Source: Streptomyces megasporus
GTDB taxonomy: Bacteria; Actinomycetota; Actinomycetes; Streptomycetales; Streptomycetaceae
Direction of reading: 5' to 3'
NCBI RefSeq assembly: GCF_000718985.1
Contig: NZ_JODL01000027.1
Location: 3,903-67,902 of the forward strand
Length of the DNA: 64,000 nucleotides
Shown piece after piece: positions 1 to 9,719 of the stretch. The position numbers and the translations under genes were made by a program. The notes under the pieces were generated by a model, which was given only the letters and a program-made list of their open reading frames with translations, ran no database searches and was not told the DNA's origin. Every line of letters begins with the position of its first letter. Positions within the stretch are counted from its first letter, which is position 1.

Positions 1-666
1 CCGGTCCGTGGCCCGGTAGCGCACCGTGTGCGTGCCCACCTCGTGGACCATCACCGGAGCCGTGTACGGCTCGAACTCCCCCTCCCCGATCGCGTACTCG
101 ATCCGCTCGACACCCGATCCGGTGTCGGAGGCGGTGACGGTGACGGTGGCCATGCCGAGGTAGGCGCCGCTGTCGTCCCGCTCCCCCGAGACGCCGGCGG
201 AGGTCTCCGGCGCCGTGGTGTCCTCGCCGGAGCCGCCGTCCGTGACGGTGAGGACGCCCTCCATCTCGCCGTGGCCGGGGATCGTGCAGTGGTAGCGGTA
301 CCGGCCGGGCGTGAGGGTGACCTCGGCGGTGTGCCTGCCGCCGTTGGCGTCCAAGGGGTTGGCCAGGATGTTCAGCGGGACGTCGTTGTTGTACTCCGGG
401 TCGGAGACGTCGAAGGTCAGCGTGTGCGGCATGGCGGTGGTGTTGCCGGTGGCCTCGCTGTTCTCGAAGACGATCGTGGCCTTCCCGGCGACCGCGGTCG
501 TCGGAGCCGAGGTGTATCTCGTGATGTCGTCGCCGGCGGTCCAGGTGAGCACCTGCTCCGCGGCGGCTCCGGAGTTCGGCGCCGGCCGCCCGTGGGCGGC
601 CGGGGAGGTCAGGCCCAGGACCGTCAGCAGCGCGGTCATCAGGACCGTCCAGATTCTCCGGTTCAC
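1..666 (-). CDS. Secreted cupredoxin with OmpL47/Ig-like domain (3' end off window)
   Basis: The reading frame starts at a GTG at 666 that overlaps the stop of the upstream ThuA/PQQ gene (GTGA) and runs off the window edge, so the C-terminus is missing. Residues 1-24 form a signal peptide. A type 1 copper (plastocyanin-like) domain follows: a His in a PHTL context and a later Cys, His and Met in [10 protein letters not shown] give the expected blue-copper ligand set. From about residue 150 an OmpL47/Ig-like module begins ([11 protein letters not shown], then [17 protein letters not shown]). It is probably an extracellular electron carrier co-translated with the PQQ-type dehydrogenase fusion upstream, and could accept its electrons. 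That pairing is inferred from the gene order only. Confidence 0.85.
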   Translation of the reverse strand, partial: MNRRIWTVLMTALLTVLGLTSPAAHGRPAPNSGAAAEQVLTWTAGDDITRYTSAPTTAVAGKATIVFENSEATGNTTAMPHTLTFDVSDPEYNNDVPLNILANPLDANGGRHTAEVTLTPGRYRYHCTIPGHGEMEGVLTVTDGGSGEDTTAPETSAGVSGERDDSGAYLGMATVTVTASDTGSGVERIEYAIGEGEFEPYTAPVMVHEVGTHTVRYRATDR

Positions 667-3194
667 CGCTCCACCCCCTGTGCCGCGTTCTCGTCCGTGC
701 CGATCAGGTGCTTCGGCAGCGGGGTCGCCTCGCCGCCGTGGTAGGTGACGCGCCACAGTGCCGAGGCGTCGTCGTGGGTGAAGAAGCCGCGCCCGTAGTC
801 GAGGACGTACAGCGCCCCGTCGGGCCCGAAGCGCCAGTCCATGAGGTTGCGGATGCCGCCCTGGCCCACGGGGACGATCCCGTCGAGGCTCTCGGCGTGG
901 ACGGGCAGGCCGCCCTTGCCGACCGTCCTCGGGTCGGTGAGGACCGCGTGGCGCGGCTGGTCGCCGTCGTAGAGGTCGCCGACGAACCACTTGCCGTCCC
1001 AGTACTCGGGCCACTTGTGCGCGCTGCCGCTTCCGGCGTCGTGGCGGTACACGGGTCCGTTCATCGCGGCCTGGCCGCCGCCCTTGAGCCACGGGAGCAG
1101 CAGCTTCTGCTCCTCCGGTTGGTAGCTGGGGACGCCGTCGGCGTCGCGCGGGAAGTCGGGGGCGCCGCCCTGCGAGGAGTACCAGATGGTGTTGGAGGTG
1201 ACCGGAGGGAGGTTCACCAGGCCGTCGTTGTGGGGGGACTCGTTTCTCGGGTTGTCGCAGTCGTACCAGCCGAGCGGCTTGCTCGGGTCGGGCAGGTTGC
1301 GGTCCCGGTAGGGCTGTTTGTTGCCCATGCAGAACGGCCAACCGTGGTTGCCCGCCTTGGTGATCGCGGCGAAGGTGTCGTACTTCGCCGGTCCCCACAC
1401 GGGGCTGGGGGTGGAGGCGTCCGGGCCGACCCATCCGGCGTGGAGGATGTCGGTCTCCTGGTCGACGGCGATGCGGGCCGGGTTGCGGACGCCCATGACG
1501 TAGATCTCGCCGCGGGTCTTGCCGCCGCCCTCGTCCTGTTCCCTGCCCGTGAAGAGGTTGCCCTCGGGGATGGTGTACGTCCCGTCGTCCTCGGGGTGGA
1601 TGCGCAGGATCTTCCCGTTGAGGTTGTTGGTGTTGCCGGAGGTGCGGCGGGCGTCGGCGAAGGCTCGGCCCTTGAAGTTCGGTTCCGGGTTGTTGCCGGC
1701 GTAGCCGTCGCTGAAGCCGGAGGAGTTGTTGTCGCCGGTGGCGATGTAGAGGTTGCCCTTGGAGTCCCAGGCCATGCCGCCGCCCGCGTGGCAGCAACTG
1801 TGGATCTGGACGGGCCACTTCAGCAGGACCTTCTCCGAGGAGAGGTCGATCCGGTTCGTCTCGGGGTCGAGGGTGAAGCGGGAGACCCGGCGTTCGGCCG
1901 TGCGCGTGTCGCGGTCGATCTCCGAGTGCGGCGTGTAGTGGAGGTAGATCCGGCCGTTGTCGAGGAAGTCGGGGTCGAGTTCGATGCCGACCAGCCCCTC
2001 CTCGTTCTTGGTCAGCTCCCCGCCACCGCCCTTGTTGCCGAAGACGTCCAGCGTGCCGACGAGGGTGACCTCCTCCGTCCGGGGGTCCCAGACGTGGACG
2101 GTGCCCTTGCCCTTGCCGATCTCGGGGTCGTTCCAGTCGGTCTTCACCGGGTCCCCGGCGGTGCCGCCGCCCCGGCCGATGTAGAAGACCCGGCCGTCGG
2201 GGGCGGTGACGAGTCCGTGCGGCTCGCCGATCTGGTCGGTCCGTCCCGGCTGGTTGGGGCGGGTGAGCCGTTCGGCCGTGTAGTGGGCGGTGATGGTGGC
2301 CTTGCAGTCGGCGCGGGCCAGGCGTGTTGTCCACATCAGGGCGCCGCGCAGGTGCGCGCGGAAGTCCGCCTCCTGGAAGCTCGCCGCGGTGCCGCCCATG
2401 GCGGTGTAGAAGGATCGGCCGCCGTCGTAGTCGCGGCACCAGGAGACGGGGTGGTCCCAACCGTCCGCGTCCGCGCCCGGTTTGTAGGAGTTCTCGCGCA
2501 CCCGCGCGACCGTGTGGACCTTCCCCGAGGGGTTGGTCTCCCAGTCCATCCACCGGTCGGACCGCTTCCACTCCAGTGGCAGGTCCTTCGTGGCCGGGTG
2601 TGCGCGGTCGCCGACCTCGACGACGGCGCGTCGCACCGCTCCCGTGTCGCCGCCGGCCGGCCGGGCTCCGATCAGGCCGGTGAACCACGACGAGTACGGT
2701 TCGGCGCGGGCCGCGCCGTGGATGCCGAGGAATCCGCCCCCGGCCTCCAGGTAGCTCTCCAGTCCGGCCTCCTGCTCGGGGTCGAGCACGTCGCCGCCGC
2801 CGGTGAGGAAGACGACCGCGTTGTACCTCCCCAGCTTCTTCGAGGTGAACACCGAGGCGTCGTCGGTGGCGTCGAGCGTGAAGCGTTCGTCGGCGGGGCC
2901 GGTCCTGCCGATCCGTTCGACGGCCTCGATTCCCGCCTCCACCGTCGGCGGTTCCTCCCCGGCGGAGGCGTGGAAGACCAGGACCCGGACGTTCTTCCCG
3001 CCCGGTGGGGAGTTCGGTTGGAGCCCGTGCGCCGCGAGGTCCGGGGCGAGACGGGCGGCGGCCGGTGTGCCGCCCAGCAGGGTCGCGGCGATGGCGCCGG
3101 TCACGAGGGCGACGAGGAGGCCGCGTCGCTTTCCGAGGTGCAGTGTGCTGGTCCCTCGTCTTGCCGAGGGAAGTCGATGCGGTGTGTGCCGCAT
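663..3194 (-). CDS. Secreted ThuA domain / PQQ-dependent sugar dehydrogenase fusion
   Basis: The 843-residue product begins with a basic, hydrophobic signal peptide (residues 1-47, ending at TPAAARL). Residues 50-295 form a ThuA-like glutamine-amidotransferase-fold domain ([36 protein letters not shown]). Residues 315-835 form a glucose/sorbosone dehydrogenase beta-propeller ([58 protein letters not shown]). ThuA is named for trehalose utilisation and is associated with 3-keto-sugar metabolism; the propeller oxidises sugars using PQQ. The ATG at 3194 is followed directly by the signal peptide. The cupredoxin gene is translationally coupled downstream, and a candidate operator lies about 100 bp upstream. 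The substrate is unknown. Confidence 0.88.
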   Translation of the reverse strand: MRHTPHRLPSARRGTSTLHLGKRRGLLVALVTGAIAATLLGGTPAAARLAPDLAAHGLQPNSPPGGKNVRVLVFHASAGEEPPTVEAGIEAVERIGRTGPADERFTLDATDDASVFTSKKLGRYNAVVFLTGGGDVLDPEQEAGLESYLEAGGGFLGIHGAARAEPYSSWFTGLIGARPAGGDTGAVRRAVVEVGDRAHPATKDLPLEWKRSDRWMDWETNPSGKVHTVARVRENSYKPGADADGWDHPVSWCRDYDGGRSFYTAMGGTAASFQEADFRAHLRGALMWTTRLARADCKATITAHYTAERLTRPNQPGRTDQIGEPHGLVTAPDGRVFYIGRGGGTAGDPVKTDWNDPEIGKGKGTVHVWDPRTEEVTLVGTLDVFGNKGGGGELTKNEEGLVGIELDPDFLDNGRIYLHYTPHSEIDRDTRTAERRVSRFTLDPETNRIDLSSEKVLLKWPVQIHSCCHAGGGMAWDSKGNLYIATGDNNSSGFSDGYAGNNPEPNFKGRAFADARRTSGNTNNLNGKILRIHPEDDGTYTIPEGNLFTGREQDEGGGKTRGEIYVMGVRNPARIAVDQETDILHAGWVGPDASTPSPVWGPAKYDTFAAITKAGNHGWPFCMGNKQPYRDRNLPDPSKPLGWYDCDNPRNESPHNDGLVNLPPVTSNTIWYSSQGGAPDFPRDADGVPSYQPEEQKLLLPWLKGGGQAAMNGPVYRHDAGSGSAHKWPEYWDGKWFVGDLYDGDQPRHAVLTDPRTVGKGGLPVHAESLDGIVPVGQGGIRNLMDWRFGPDGALYVLDYGRGFFTHDDASALWRVTYHGGEATPLPKHLIGTDENAAQGVER

Positions 3195-3295
3195 GGTCCA
3201 CCCACCTTCTCCGGTCGTCTCCGGTCGGAGCGATGGCCGTTGAAGCTAGACCTCTTTTCATGGTTCGCCAATACCTATGACCAGCATCGAACAAA

Positions 3296-3318
3296 CTTTG
3301 TCTTGAATGTGGACGAAC
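3296..3318. promoter_or_regulatory. Candidate operator, 8-7-8 inverted repeat (copy 1)
   Basis: CTTTGTCT, seven bases, then GGACGAAC, in the divergent gap between the ThuA/PQQ gene and the laccase gene. It has the same arm-spacer-arm geometry as the better copies at 17028-17050 and 24787-24809; the inferred full site is CTTTGTCC-N7-GGACAAAG. This is the weakest copy (three arm mismatches). Confidence 0.4.
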
Positions 3319-3401
3319 GAAGATCACCGGCCTACCGTGGCGTTGTCCCGCCATCCCCGCACCCCGTCAGCCCCCTCACGACAGCGCGAGTTGGGAGAGC
3401 C

Positions 3402-4427
3402 ATGACCGAGGCAGCCGGCGCCGTCCCCCGACGCTCCTTCAGTCGACGATTCCTCGCCGGCGGCGCGGTCGCCGCGGCCGTGGGCACGGCCGTTCCGGCC
3501 ACCAGAGCCTCTGCTTCCGGGGCGGAGACGACCGCACCGACCACACCGGCCGCCCGGGAGACGGTCCGCCGAGCGCGGGCCGGCGGCGAGGTCCGCCACA
3601 TGAGGATGTACGCCGAGAGGCTGCCCGACGGACAGATGGGGTACGGCCTGGAGAAGGGCGGGGCCACCATCCCGGGCCCGATGATCGAACTGGTCGAGGG
3701 CGACACCCTGCACATCGAGTTCGAGAACACGATGGACGTGGAGGTCAGCCTCCATGTGCACGGCGTCGACTACGACATCGACAACGACGGCACCCGGATG
3801 AGCCGCAGCACCGTGCCGCCGGGCGGGAAGCGCACCTACACCTGGCGCACCCACGAGCCGGGGAGACGCAAGGACGGCACCTGGCGGCCGGGCAGCGCCG
3901 GCTACTGGCACTACCACGATCACGTCGTCGGCACCGAGCACGGCACCGGCGGCATCCGCAGGGGCCTGTACGGGCCGGTGGTGGTGCGCCGGAAGGGCGA
4001 CGTCCTGCCGGACAAGCAGTTCACCGTCGTCTTCAACGACATGACGATCAACAACAAGGGCGCCGGCGAAACCCCGAACCTCGAGGCGACCGTGGGCGAC
4101 CGGGTCGAGATCGTCATGATCACGCACGGCGAGTACTACCACACCTTCCACCTGCACGGTCACCGTTGGGCGGACAACCGCACGGGCCTGTTGGAGGGCC
4201 CGGACGACCCCAGCCGCGTCGTGGACAACAAGATCACCGGCCCGGCCGACTCGTTCGGTTTCCAGGTGGTGGCCGGGGAGAACGTGGGCGCCGGGGCGTG
4301 GATGTACCACTGCCACGTCCAGAGCCACTCCGACATGGGCATGGCCGGGCTGTTCCTCGTCGCCAAGCCCGACGGCACCGTCCCCGGCCACGAGCCCCAC
4401 CGTCCGCCGGGGCACGGGCATCCCTGA
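3402..4427 (+). CDS. Two-domain small laccase (multicopper oxidase), Tat-exported
   Basis: The 341-residue product starts at the ATG at 3402 behind GGGAGAG; an open frame continues far upstream but has no coding features. A twin-arginine signal ([12 protein letters not shown], residues 10-21) leads to export of the folded copper enzyme. All copper motifs are present: HVH at 118-120, HYHDH at 170-174, HTFHLHGH at 247-254 and [12 protein letters not shown] at 303-314. Length and motif layout match the small laccases (SLAC/EpoA type) of Streptomyces, which trimerise and oxidise phenols with O2. It diverges from the ThuA/PQQ-cupredoxin pair and is terminated by a hairpin shared with the convergent gene. 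Confidence 0.95.
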   Translation: MTEAAGAVPRRSFSRRFLAGGAVAAAVGTAVPATRASASGAETTAPTTPAARETVRRARAGGEVRHMRMYAERLPDGQMGYGLEKGGATIPGPMIELVEGDTLHIEFENTMDVEVSLHVHGVDYDIDNDGTRMSRSTVPPGGKRTYTWRTHEPGRRKDGTWRPGSAGYWHYHDHVVGTEHGTGGIRRGLYGPVVVRRKGDVLPDKQFTVVFNDMTINNKGAGETPNLEATVGDRVEIVMITHGEYYHTFHLHGHRWADNRTGLLEGPDDPSRVVDNKITGPADSFGFQVVAGENVGAGAWMYHCHVQSHSDMGMAGLFLVAKPDGTVPGHEPHRPPGHGHP

Positions 4428-4433
4428 CCGGCC

Positions 4434-4472
4434 GGGCGCCCTCCGCCGACGCGCGTGCGGTGGAGGGCGCCC
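4434..4472. terminator. Bidirectional terminator between laccase and TIM-barrel gene
   Basis: GGGCGCCCTCC (4434-4444) pairs perfectly with GGAGGGCGCCC (4462-4472), and three further inner pairs (one G-U) can form. It sits between two convergent genes. Confidence 0.65.
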
Positions 4473-4496
4473 CTCGCCGTCGGTCCCCGCCGTCGC

Positions 4497-5519
4497 TCAG
4501 CAGCCGTCCTCGCGCAGCGAGCGCAGGTAGGCGGCGGAGCGGCGGGCGAAGCGGAACGAGTCGCCGGGGTTGTCGTGCTCGGCGATCCAGTGGTGGTCGC
4601 GGCGGCGGGAGAGCCGCTCCACGCCGCCGATGAACCGCTCGTGGTCGATGTCGCCGTCGCCGACGTCCGTCATGCGGTAGCCGTCTCGGGTCGACGGGTC
4701 CCGCTCGCCGTCCTTCACGTGGAACAGCGGGTAGCGGTGCGGGGCGGCCAGGACGTAGTCGATCGGGTCGAAGGGCGCGGGGACGCCGTCGGGGCGGACG
4801 CCGAAGCGGAACTGCCCGCAGTACGCCCAGTAGATGTCCATCTCCAGGTGGACCAGGTCGGGGTCGGTCTCCGCCAGCAGCACGTCGTAGAGGCGCACGT
4901 CGGGACGGTCGGTGGCGAAGGAGAACTCCTCGGCGTGGTTGTGCTGGTAGAACGTCATGCCGCGGGCGCGGGCGGCGGCGCCGTAGGTGTTGAAGTCCTC
5001 GGCGGCCCGCTTCCAGGCGTCCACCGTGGAGCCGTAGCGGAACGGCCCGCTCGCCGTGCCGATGTGCTTCAGGCCCAGCTCCTGGGCGTCGTCGAGGACC
5101 TTCTCCAGGTTGGTGGCGAAGGTGTAGGCGTTCGGATCGGAGGAGTGGTAGCCGACGTGGCTGCCCACGGCCCGCAGGCCGCTGTCGCGGACCAGGCGGC
5201 GCAGTCTTCGGAGGGTGATGGGTCCGGCCGAGCCCTGGGTGTAGCCGGCGAACTCGATCTCGGCGTAGCCGTGGCGTCGCAGCTCCTCGAAGACGCGGGC
5301 GAAGCCGATGGTGGAGACCTGGTCCCGGAGGCTGTAGAGCTGGATGCCGAGTCTGCCCTTGGGGACGAGGGGGGCGGTGGGGCGGCGGGACGGGGCGGGG
5401 GCCGCCGTCGCGGTGCCCGCGCCGGCCGTGCCGAGGAGGGCGGCGGCGGTCGTTCCGGCGGCGACGCCGAGGAATCCGCGGCGGCGGAGGAGGTGGGCGA
5501 GTTCGTCGTGCGAGGTCAC
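4497..5519 (-). CDS. Exported sugar-phosphate isomerase/epimerase-like TIM-barrel protein
   Basis: The 340-residue product is best started at the GTG at 5519, seven bases after AAGGAG; the open frame extends upstream with non-coding composition. An export signal with paired arginines occurs at residues 11-40 (RRRGFLGVAAGTTAAALLG), suggesting Tat export. The rest is a xylose-isomerase-like TIM barrel (LGIQLYSLRDQ, YAEIEFAGYT, HNHAEEF, LEMDIYWAYCGQ, HVKDGE, IAEHDNPGD). The His/Glu/Asp residues in these strand ends are the usual metal-binding positions of the fold. It lies 65 bp after the phosphodiesterase gene at the end of the Ebo-type block and may share its transcript. The substrate is unknown. 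Confidence 0.85.
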   Translation of the reverse strand: MTSHDELAHLLRRRGFLGVAAGTTAAALLGTAGAGTATAAPAPSRRPTAPLVPKGRLGIQLYSLRDQVSTIGFARVFEELRRHGYAEIEFAGYTQGSAGPITLRRLRRLVRDSGLRAVGSHVGYHSSDPNAYTFATNLEKVLDDAQELGLKHIGTASGPFRYGSTVDAWKRAAEDFNTYGAAARARGMTFYQHNHAEEFSFATDRPDVRLYDVLLAETDPDLVHLEMDIYWAYCGQFRFGVRPDGVPAPFDPIDYVLAAPHRYPLFHVKDGERDPSTRDGYRMTDVGDGDIDHERFIGGVERLSRRRDHHWIAEHDNPGDSFRFARRSAAYLRSLREDGC

Positions 5520-5584
5520 GTCACGGCTCCTTGGGTGGGTTCGGGTGGGCGGGTGGACGAGCGGACGGGCGGGGGGAGCGGCCG

Positions 5585-6979
5585 TCAGGAGAGCCCGGCG
5601 AGACCGAGCAGGAGGCCCTTGACGTCGGTCGCGGCGACGGGTCCGTCGACGGCGCCGGCTCGGGAGCAGAGCAGCACCGGCCCGTCGTCCTCGTGGGCGG
5701 GCAGGCGGCCGTGGCTGCCGCGCACGGGCGACGGGTCGAGGGGGACGACGGCCATGCGGTACCGCATGCCGAGCTTCTTGCGGGCCAGGGCCGTGGCGGC
5801 GCGGACGCGGACGTACGGGTCGAGGGGGTCCATGAACAGCTCGGCCGGGTCGTAGCCGGGCTTGCGGTGGATCTCGACCGTCCGGGCGAAGTCGGGGGCG
5901 CGGTCGTCGTCGAGCCAGTAGTAGTAGGTGAACCAGGCGTCGGGCTCGGCGACCGCCACCAGATCGCCCGCGCGGGGGTGGTCCAGGCCGTGGGCCTTCT
6001 TGCCCTCGTCGTCGAGGAGTTCGTCCACGCCGGGCAGATCGGTGAGGACGGCGCGCACGGTGTCCAGGTCCTCGGGGTTCCGCACGTGGACGTGGGCGAT
6101 CTGGTGGTCGGCGACGGCGAAGGCGCGGGAGGCCGTCGGGTCCAGGTACTCCATGCCGTCCTGGGTGTGGACCTCCAGGAGCCCGGCCCGGCGCAGCGCC
6201 CGGTTGACGTCGACCGGCCTGCTGACGCGGGTGATGCCGTACTCGGAGAGGACGACGGTGGTGCGGCCCTCGGCCCGGGCGTCGTCCAGCAGTGGGGCGA
6301 GGGTCCGGTCGAGGTCGGCCGCGGCGGCGAGGGCGCGCGGGTCGTCGGGGCCGTGGCGCTGGAGGTCGTAGTCCAGGTGGGGGACGTAGGCCAGGACGAG
6401 GTCGGGGGCGCGGGTGTGGAGGACGTGGCGGGTGGCGTCGACGATCCACCGCGAGGAGGCGAGGCCGGCGCCGGGTCCCCAGTAGTGGAAGAGGGGGAAG
6501 GCGCCGAGGGAGTCGGTCAGTTCGTCGTGGAGTTCCGGGGGCCGGGTGTAGCAGTCGGGTTCCTTGCGGCCGTCGGCGCGGTAGATCGGGCGCGGGGTGA
6601 CGGTGATGTCGGTGTCGGCGCCCATCGCGTACCACCAGCAGATGTTGGCCACGGTGTAGCCGGGGTGGGCGCGGCGGGCGGCGTCCCACAGCTTGTCGCC
6701 GCCGACGAGGCCGTTGTGCTGCCGCCACAGGAGCACCTCGCCGAGGTCGCGGAAGTACCAGCCGTTGCCGACGATGCCGTGCCCGGTGGGGGTGGTTCCG
6801 GTGAGGAAGGTGGCCTGGACGGAGCAGGTGACGGCGGGCAGGACGGTGCCCAGGGGCGCGTACGAGCCGGCGTCCGCCAGGGCGCGGAGGCGGGGCATGT
6901 GCGCCAGCAGCCGGGGGGTCAGTCCGACGACGTCGAGGACGAGGAGGGGTGTCGGGCGGCGACTCGTGGCCGGGGTCAC
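5585..6979 (-). CDS. Alkaline-phosphatase-superfamily phosphodiesterase of the Ebo-type operon
   Basis: The 464-residue product starts at a GTG overlapping the stop of eboE (GTGA), with AAGGAG seven bases upstream. Its features are those of the nucleotide pyrophosphatase/phosphodiesterase family: LVLDVVGLTPRLL with the first metal Asp, LPAVTCSVQATFLTGTTPTGHGIVGNGW holding the nucleophile Thr, YVPHLDYDLQRHGPDD with metal Asp/His, VVLSEYGIT and VADHQIAHVHV. There is no signal peptide, so it is probably cytoplasmic. It may hydrolyse a phosphodiester or activated-sugar intermediate of the pathway encoded by this operon. Its position within the overlapping gene string is the main functional clue. 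Confidence 0.87.
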   Translation of the reverse strand: MTPATSRRPTPLLVLDVVGLTPRLLAHMPRLRALADAGSYAPLGTVLPAVTCSVQATFLTGTTPTGHGIVGNGWYFRDLGEVLLWRQHNGLVGGDKLWDAARRAHPGYTVANICWWYAMGADTDITVTPRPIYRADGRKEPDCYTRPPELHDELTDSLGAFPLFHYWGPGAGLASSRWIVDATRHVLHTRAPDLVLAYVPHLDYDLQRHGPDDPRALAAAADLDRTLAPLLDDARAEGRTTVVLSEYGITRVSRPVDVNRALRRAGLLEVHTQDGMEYLDPTASRAFAVADHQIAHVHVRNPEDLDTVRAVLTDLPGVDELLDDEGKKAHGLDHPRAGDLVAVAEPDAWFTYYYWLDDDRAPDFARTVEIHRKPGYDPAELFMDPLDPYVRVRAATALARKKLGMRYRMAVVPLDPSPVRGSHGRLPAHEDDGPVLLCSRAGAVDGPVAATDVKGLLLGLAGLS

Positions 6980-8160
6980 GGCAGCTCCTTCAGGCCGAGT
7001 TCGGTCAACAGATCGCGGGCGAGGGCGAGTTCGGCGGCGATGCCGTCGGCGAGCTGTGCCCGGGTGCGGGGGCGCAGCGCGGGCGGGAGGGTCTGCCAGG
7101 TGTAGGTCTCGACCTCCAGGTGACGGGTGAGGGGTTCGGGTCCGCCGACGAGCCGGACGAGGGCGTCCCGCAGCACCGGCAGGGTGGAGGCGAGCGGGGG
7201 CTCGGGCGTGGCGTGTAGGGGGATGTGGAAGTGCGAGCGCCAGGGGCCGGTGGCGGGCAGCGGACCGTCGGCGGCGAGCGCCCGGTCGAGGTCGTCGACG
7301 CCCAGGACGGTGCCGTCGGGGGTGCGGACGCGGGTCTGGTGGAGGAAGCGGGGTTCGGCGAAGGCGGCGAGCACCTTCCGTACGGCCGGCTCGTGGGGGT
7401 CGCCGGCGTGGAGGGCGGCCGAGAGTTGGGCCTTGACGACGGGCACGCCGGCGGCGGCCAGGGCGTCCAGGGCCTCGTCGGGGTCCTCGAACTGGGTGGC
7501 CAGGTGGCAGGTGTCGAGGCAGAGGCCGATCCGCTCGCGTGGCGGGGCGCCCGGGGAGGTGAGGGCGTGGACGGCGTCGGCGGTGGTCTCGACGGTGCAG
7601 CCGGGTTCGGGTTCGAGTCCGACGCGGATGGAGCGGCCGGTGAGGTCCCGCAGGGCGTCGAGCCGCCGGGCGAGGGTGGTGAGCGCGGCGTGGGCGGCTC
7701 CCGCGCGCCGTGCGTCGAAGCCGGTGCGCCAGGCCAGCGGCAGGGTGGAGACGCTGCCCTCGGTGACGTCGTCGGGCAGCAGCGCGGCCAGCAGGCGGGC
7801 GAGGTCGGTGGTGTGTTCCAGCCGCTCGGGCTCGGTCCAGTCGGGCCGGTAGACGCGGTGTTTGACGATCTGGTCGCCGAAACCCCGGTAGGGGAAGCCG
7901 TTGAGGGTGACGACCTCCAGGCCGCGGTCGTCGAGTTCGGCGCGGAGGGCGCGCACGGCGGCGGGGTCGACGGTGAGGGCGCGGGCGGCGTCGCGGGCCA
8001 GCCAGAGTCCGATGCCCAGACGGTCGCGGCCGAGGCGGCGGCGGACGGGTTCGGCGTGGTCGCGGAGTTGGCGGCGCACGCCGTCGAGGTTCTCGGCGGG
8101 GTGGACGTTGGTGCAGTAGGCGAGGTGGACGGTGGAGCCGTCGGGATGGCGGAAGCGCAC
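6976..8160 (-). CDS. eboE: EboE-type metabolite traffic protein (TIM barrel)
   Basis: The 394-residue product starts with GTG at 8160, three bases after the TatD gene stop, and ends in a GTGA overlap with the phosphodiesterase gene. It opens with HLAYCTNVHPAENLDGV and continues with GLWLA, VVTLNGFPYRGFG, KHRVYRPDW, LEPEPGCTVET, LCLDTCHLATQFE and HFHIPLH. This series is typical of the EboE family, which has a xylose-isomerase-like TIM barrel. In cyanobacteria the ebo locus is needed to move scytonemin precursor to the periplasm; whether EboE is an enzyme or a trafficking factor is not settled as far as I know. The neighbours (EboA, TatD, EboC types) support the family call strongly. Confidence 0.88.
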   Translation of the reverse strand: MRFRHPDGSTVHLAYCTNVHPAENLDGVRRQLRDHAEPVRRRLGRDRLGIGLWLARDAARALTVDPAAVRALRAELDDRGLEVVTLNGFPYRGFGDQIVKHRVYRPDWTEPERLEHTTDLARLLAALLPDDVTEGSVSTLPLAWRTGFDARRAGAAHAALTTLARRLDALRDLTGRSIRVGLEPEPGCTVETTADAVHALTSPGAPPRERIGLCLDTCHLATQFEDPDEALDALAAAGVPVVKAQLSAALHAGDPHEPAVRKVLAAFAEPRFLHQTRVRTPDGTVLGVDDLDRALAADGPLPATGPWRSHFHIPLHATPEPPLASTLPVLRDALVRLVGGPEPLTRHLEVETYTWQTLPPALRPRTRAQLADGIAAELALARDLLTELGLKELP

Positions 8161-8163
8161 GGC

Positions 8164-9012
8164 TCAACTCCCCCCGCGCAGGATCGAGTTGCCCTCGTGG
8201 GTCGCTCCGGGGTCCGCCACGTCGAGGGCGAGCCGGCCGCCGAGTCCGTAGAAGGCGACCGGATTGCGCCACAGCACCCGGTCGACGTCGTCCGTGTCGA
8301 AACCGGCGGCGAGCATGGCGTCGCCGACCTTCCGGGTCTTCAACGGGTCGCTCCTGCCCCAGTCGGCGGCCGAGTTGACCAGCACCTTCTCCGGCCCGTA
8401 CTCCCGAAGGATCGCGACCATGCGGTCCTCGTCCATCTTGGTGTCGGGGTAGACGGAGAAACCGAGCCAGCAGCCCGCGTCCTTGGCCGCCTTCACGGTG
8501 GTCTCGTTGAGGTGGTCGAGCAGGACGCGCTCCACCGGGAGCGCGGACTCCCGCACGACGTCGAGGGTGCGGAGCAGTCCGGCGAGCTTGTCGCGGTGGG
8601 GGGTGTGGACGAGCGCGGGCAGGTCGTGGTCGGCGGCGAGTTGGAGTTGGGCGGCCAGTGCGGTGTCCTCGGCCGGCGTCATCGAGTCGTAGCCGATCTC
8701 GCCGACGGCGACGACGCCGTCCTTGACCAGGTAGCGGGGCAGTTCGTCCAGGACGGGGACGCAGCGCGGGTCGTTGGCCTCCTTGGGGTTCAGGGCGATG
8801 GTGCAGTGGTGGGCGATGCCGTGCCGGGCGGCGCGGAAGGGTTCCCAGCCCAGGAGGGAGTCGAAGTAGTCGAGGAAGGTCTCGGGCGAGGTACGGGGCT
8901 GGCCGAGCCAGAAGGACGGTTCGACGACGGCCCGGACTCCGGCGGCGTACATGGCCTCGTAGTCGTCGGTGGTGCGGGAGGTCATGTGGATGTGCGGGTC
9001 GAAGATGCGCAT
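8164..9012 (-). CDS. eboB: TatD-family metal hydrolase of the Ebo-type operon (EboB-like)
   Basis: The 282-residue product starts at the ATG at 9012 with GAGGAGGAC upstream; this start lies inside the end of eboA, a 31-bp overlap. MRIFDPHIHMTSRT gives the first His-x-His metal site, VVAVGEIGYD the conserved Glu, LPALVHTPH and VLLDHLNETT further metal histidines, and LVNSAADWGRSDPL the last Asp. TatD proteins are amidohydrolase-fold hydrolases or nucleases, but this clade travels with EboA/C/E and probably acts on a small molecule. The symbol is given by operon context and family; the true substrate is unknown. Confidence 0.85.
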   Translation of the reverse strand: MRIFDPHIHMTSRTTDDYEAMYAAGVRAVVEPSFWLGQPRTSPETFLDYFDSLLGWEPFRAARHGIAHHCTIALNPKEANDPRCVPVLDELPRYLVKDGVVAVGEIGYDSMTPAEDTALAAQLQLAADHDLPALVHTPHRDKLAGLLRTLDVVRESALPVERVLLDHLNETTVKAAKDAGCWLGFSVYPDTKMDEDRMVAILREYGPEKVLVNSAADWGRSDPLKTRKVGDAMLAAGFDTDDVDRVLWRNPVAFYGLGGRLALDVADPGATHEGNSILRGGS

Positions 9013-9719
9013 CGGTCCTCCTCGGGGTGGGGGGTGGAGGCGGTCAGGTCCAGTACGCGGTGGAGGTCGGCGGGGACGGGACGTCCGGCGGCGGTGCGTT
9101 CGGCCGCGTGGTCGCGGAGCATGCGGGCCAGTTCGGCGTCGCCGCGGGCGCGACGGTCCAGCCCGGCGACGGCGGCCACCGGCACCCCGGTGAACAGGCA
9201 CTTCAACACGGCGTGCCGCCAGGTGTGGGCGTCGAGGCGGTCGGCGGCGTACGGGCCGACGGCTGCGGCCACCAGCCGGGTGTCGTTGGTGCGCAGGGCG
9301 TCCTCGACGATCGGCACGGCGGCGTCGCCGACGTCGAGGTGGGGCAGGGCCAGCAGGACGGCGCGCCGCTCGGCGGCGGTTCCGCGCTCGTACAGCCGTG
9401 CCGCGCGGAGGGCGTCCGCGCGTGCCGTGTGGAGCAGCAGAACGCGGACGGCGTCGGCGGTGTCGAGCGGGAGGTCGGCCGGGACCTCGACCGGAGCGTC
9501 GGCGGTCGACGTGGCGGGGTCGGCGGGACGGCAGTGACGGCCGGCGGACGCGAAGCGGAGCTCCCAGGCGGCGGGGCGTGCGGCGGGGCTCTCCCCCGGC
9601 CCCTCCTCCGCCGCTCGCGCGGCCTCGGCCAGGGCCCGGTCCAGCCACTCCCGGCCCGCCCGGTCCAGCCGTGCCCCGAGCTCCTTCCGGAGGGCGGCGA
9701 CGGTCTCGTCGGTCAGCAC
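8982..9719 (-). CDS. eboA: EboA-domain protein
   Basis: The 245-residue product starts at the GTG at 9719, overlapping the stop of the upstream isomerase gene by seven bases, and runs 31 bases into the TatD gene. It is mostly alpha-helical with no transmembrane segment. The conserved block AERRAVLLALPHL, IVEDALRTNDTRLVAAAVGPYAADRLDAHTWRHAVLKCLFTGVPVA is characteristic of EboA-domain proteins. No catalytic motif is evident and the biochemical role is unknown. The deep overlaps on both sides imply tight translational coupling. Confidence 0.85.
   Translation of the reverse strand: MLTDETVAALRKELGARLDRAGREWLDRALAEAARAAEEGPGESPAARPAAWELRFASAGRHCRPADPATSTADAPVEVPADLPLDTADAVRVLLLHTARADALRAARLYERGTAAERRAVLLALPHLDVGDAAVPIVEDALRTNDTRLVAAAVGPYAADRLDAHTWRHAVLKCLFTGVPVAAVAGLDRRARGDAELARMLRDHAAERTAAGRPVPADLHRVLDLTASTPHPEEDRCASSTRTST

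Noticed and set aside
708..3401. Long open frame upstream of, and in frame with, the laccase
   Set aside because: It runs antisense through the ThuA/PQQ gene and has Val/Gly/Arg/Asp-rich composition without motifs. The laccase has its own ribosome site and Tat signal at 3402.
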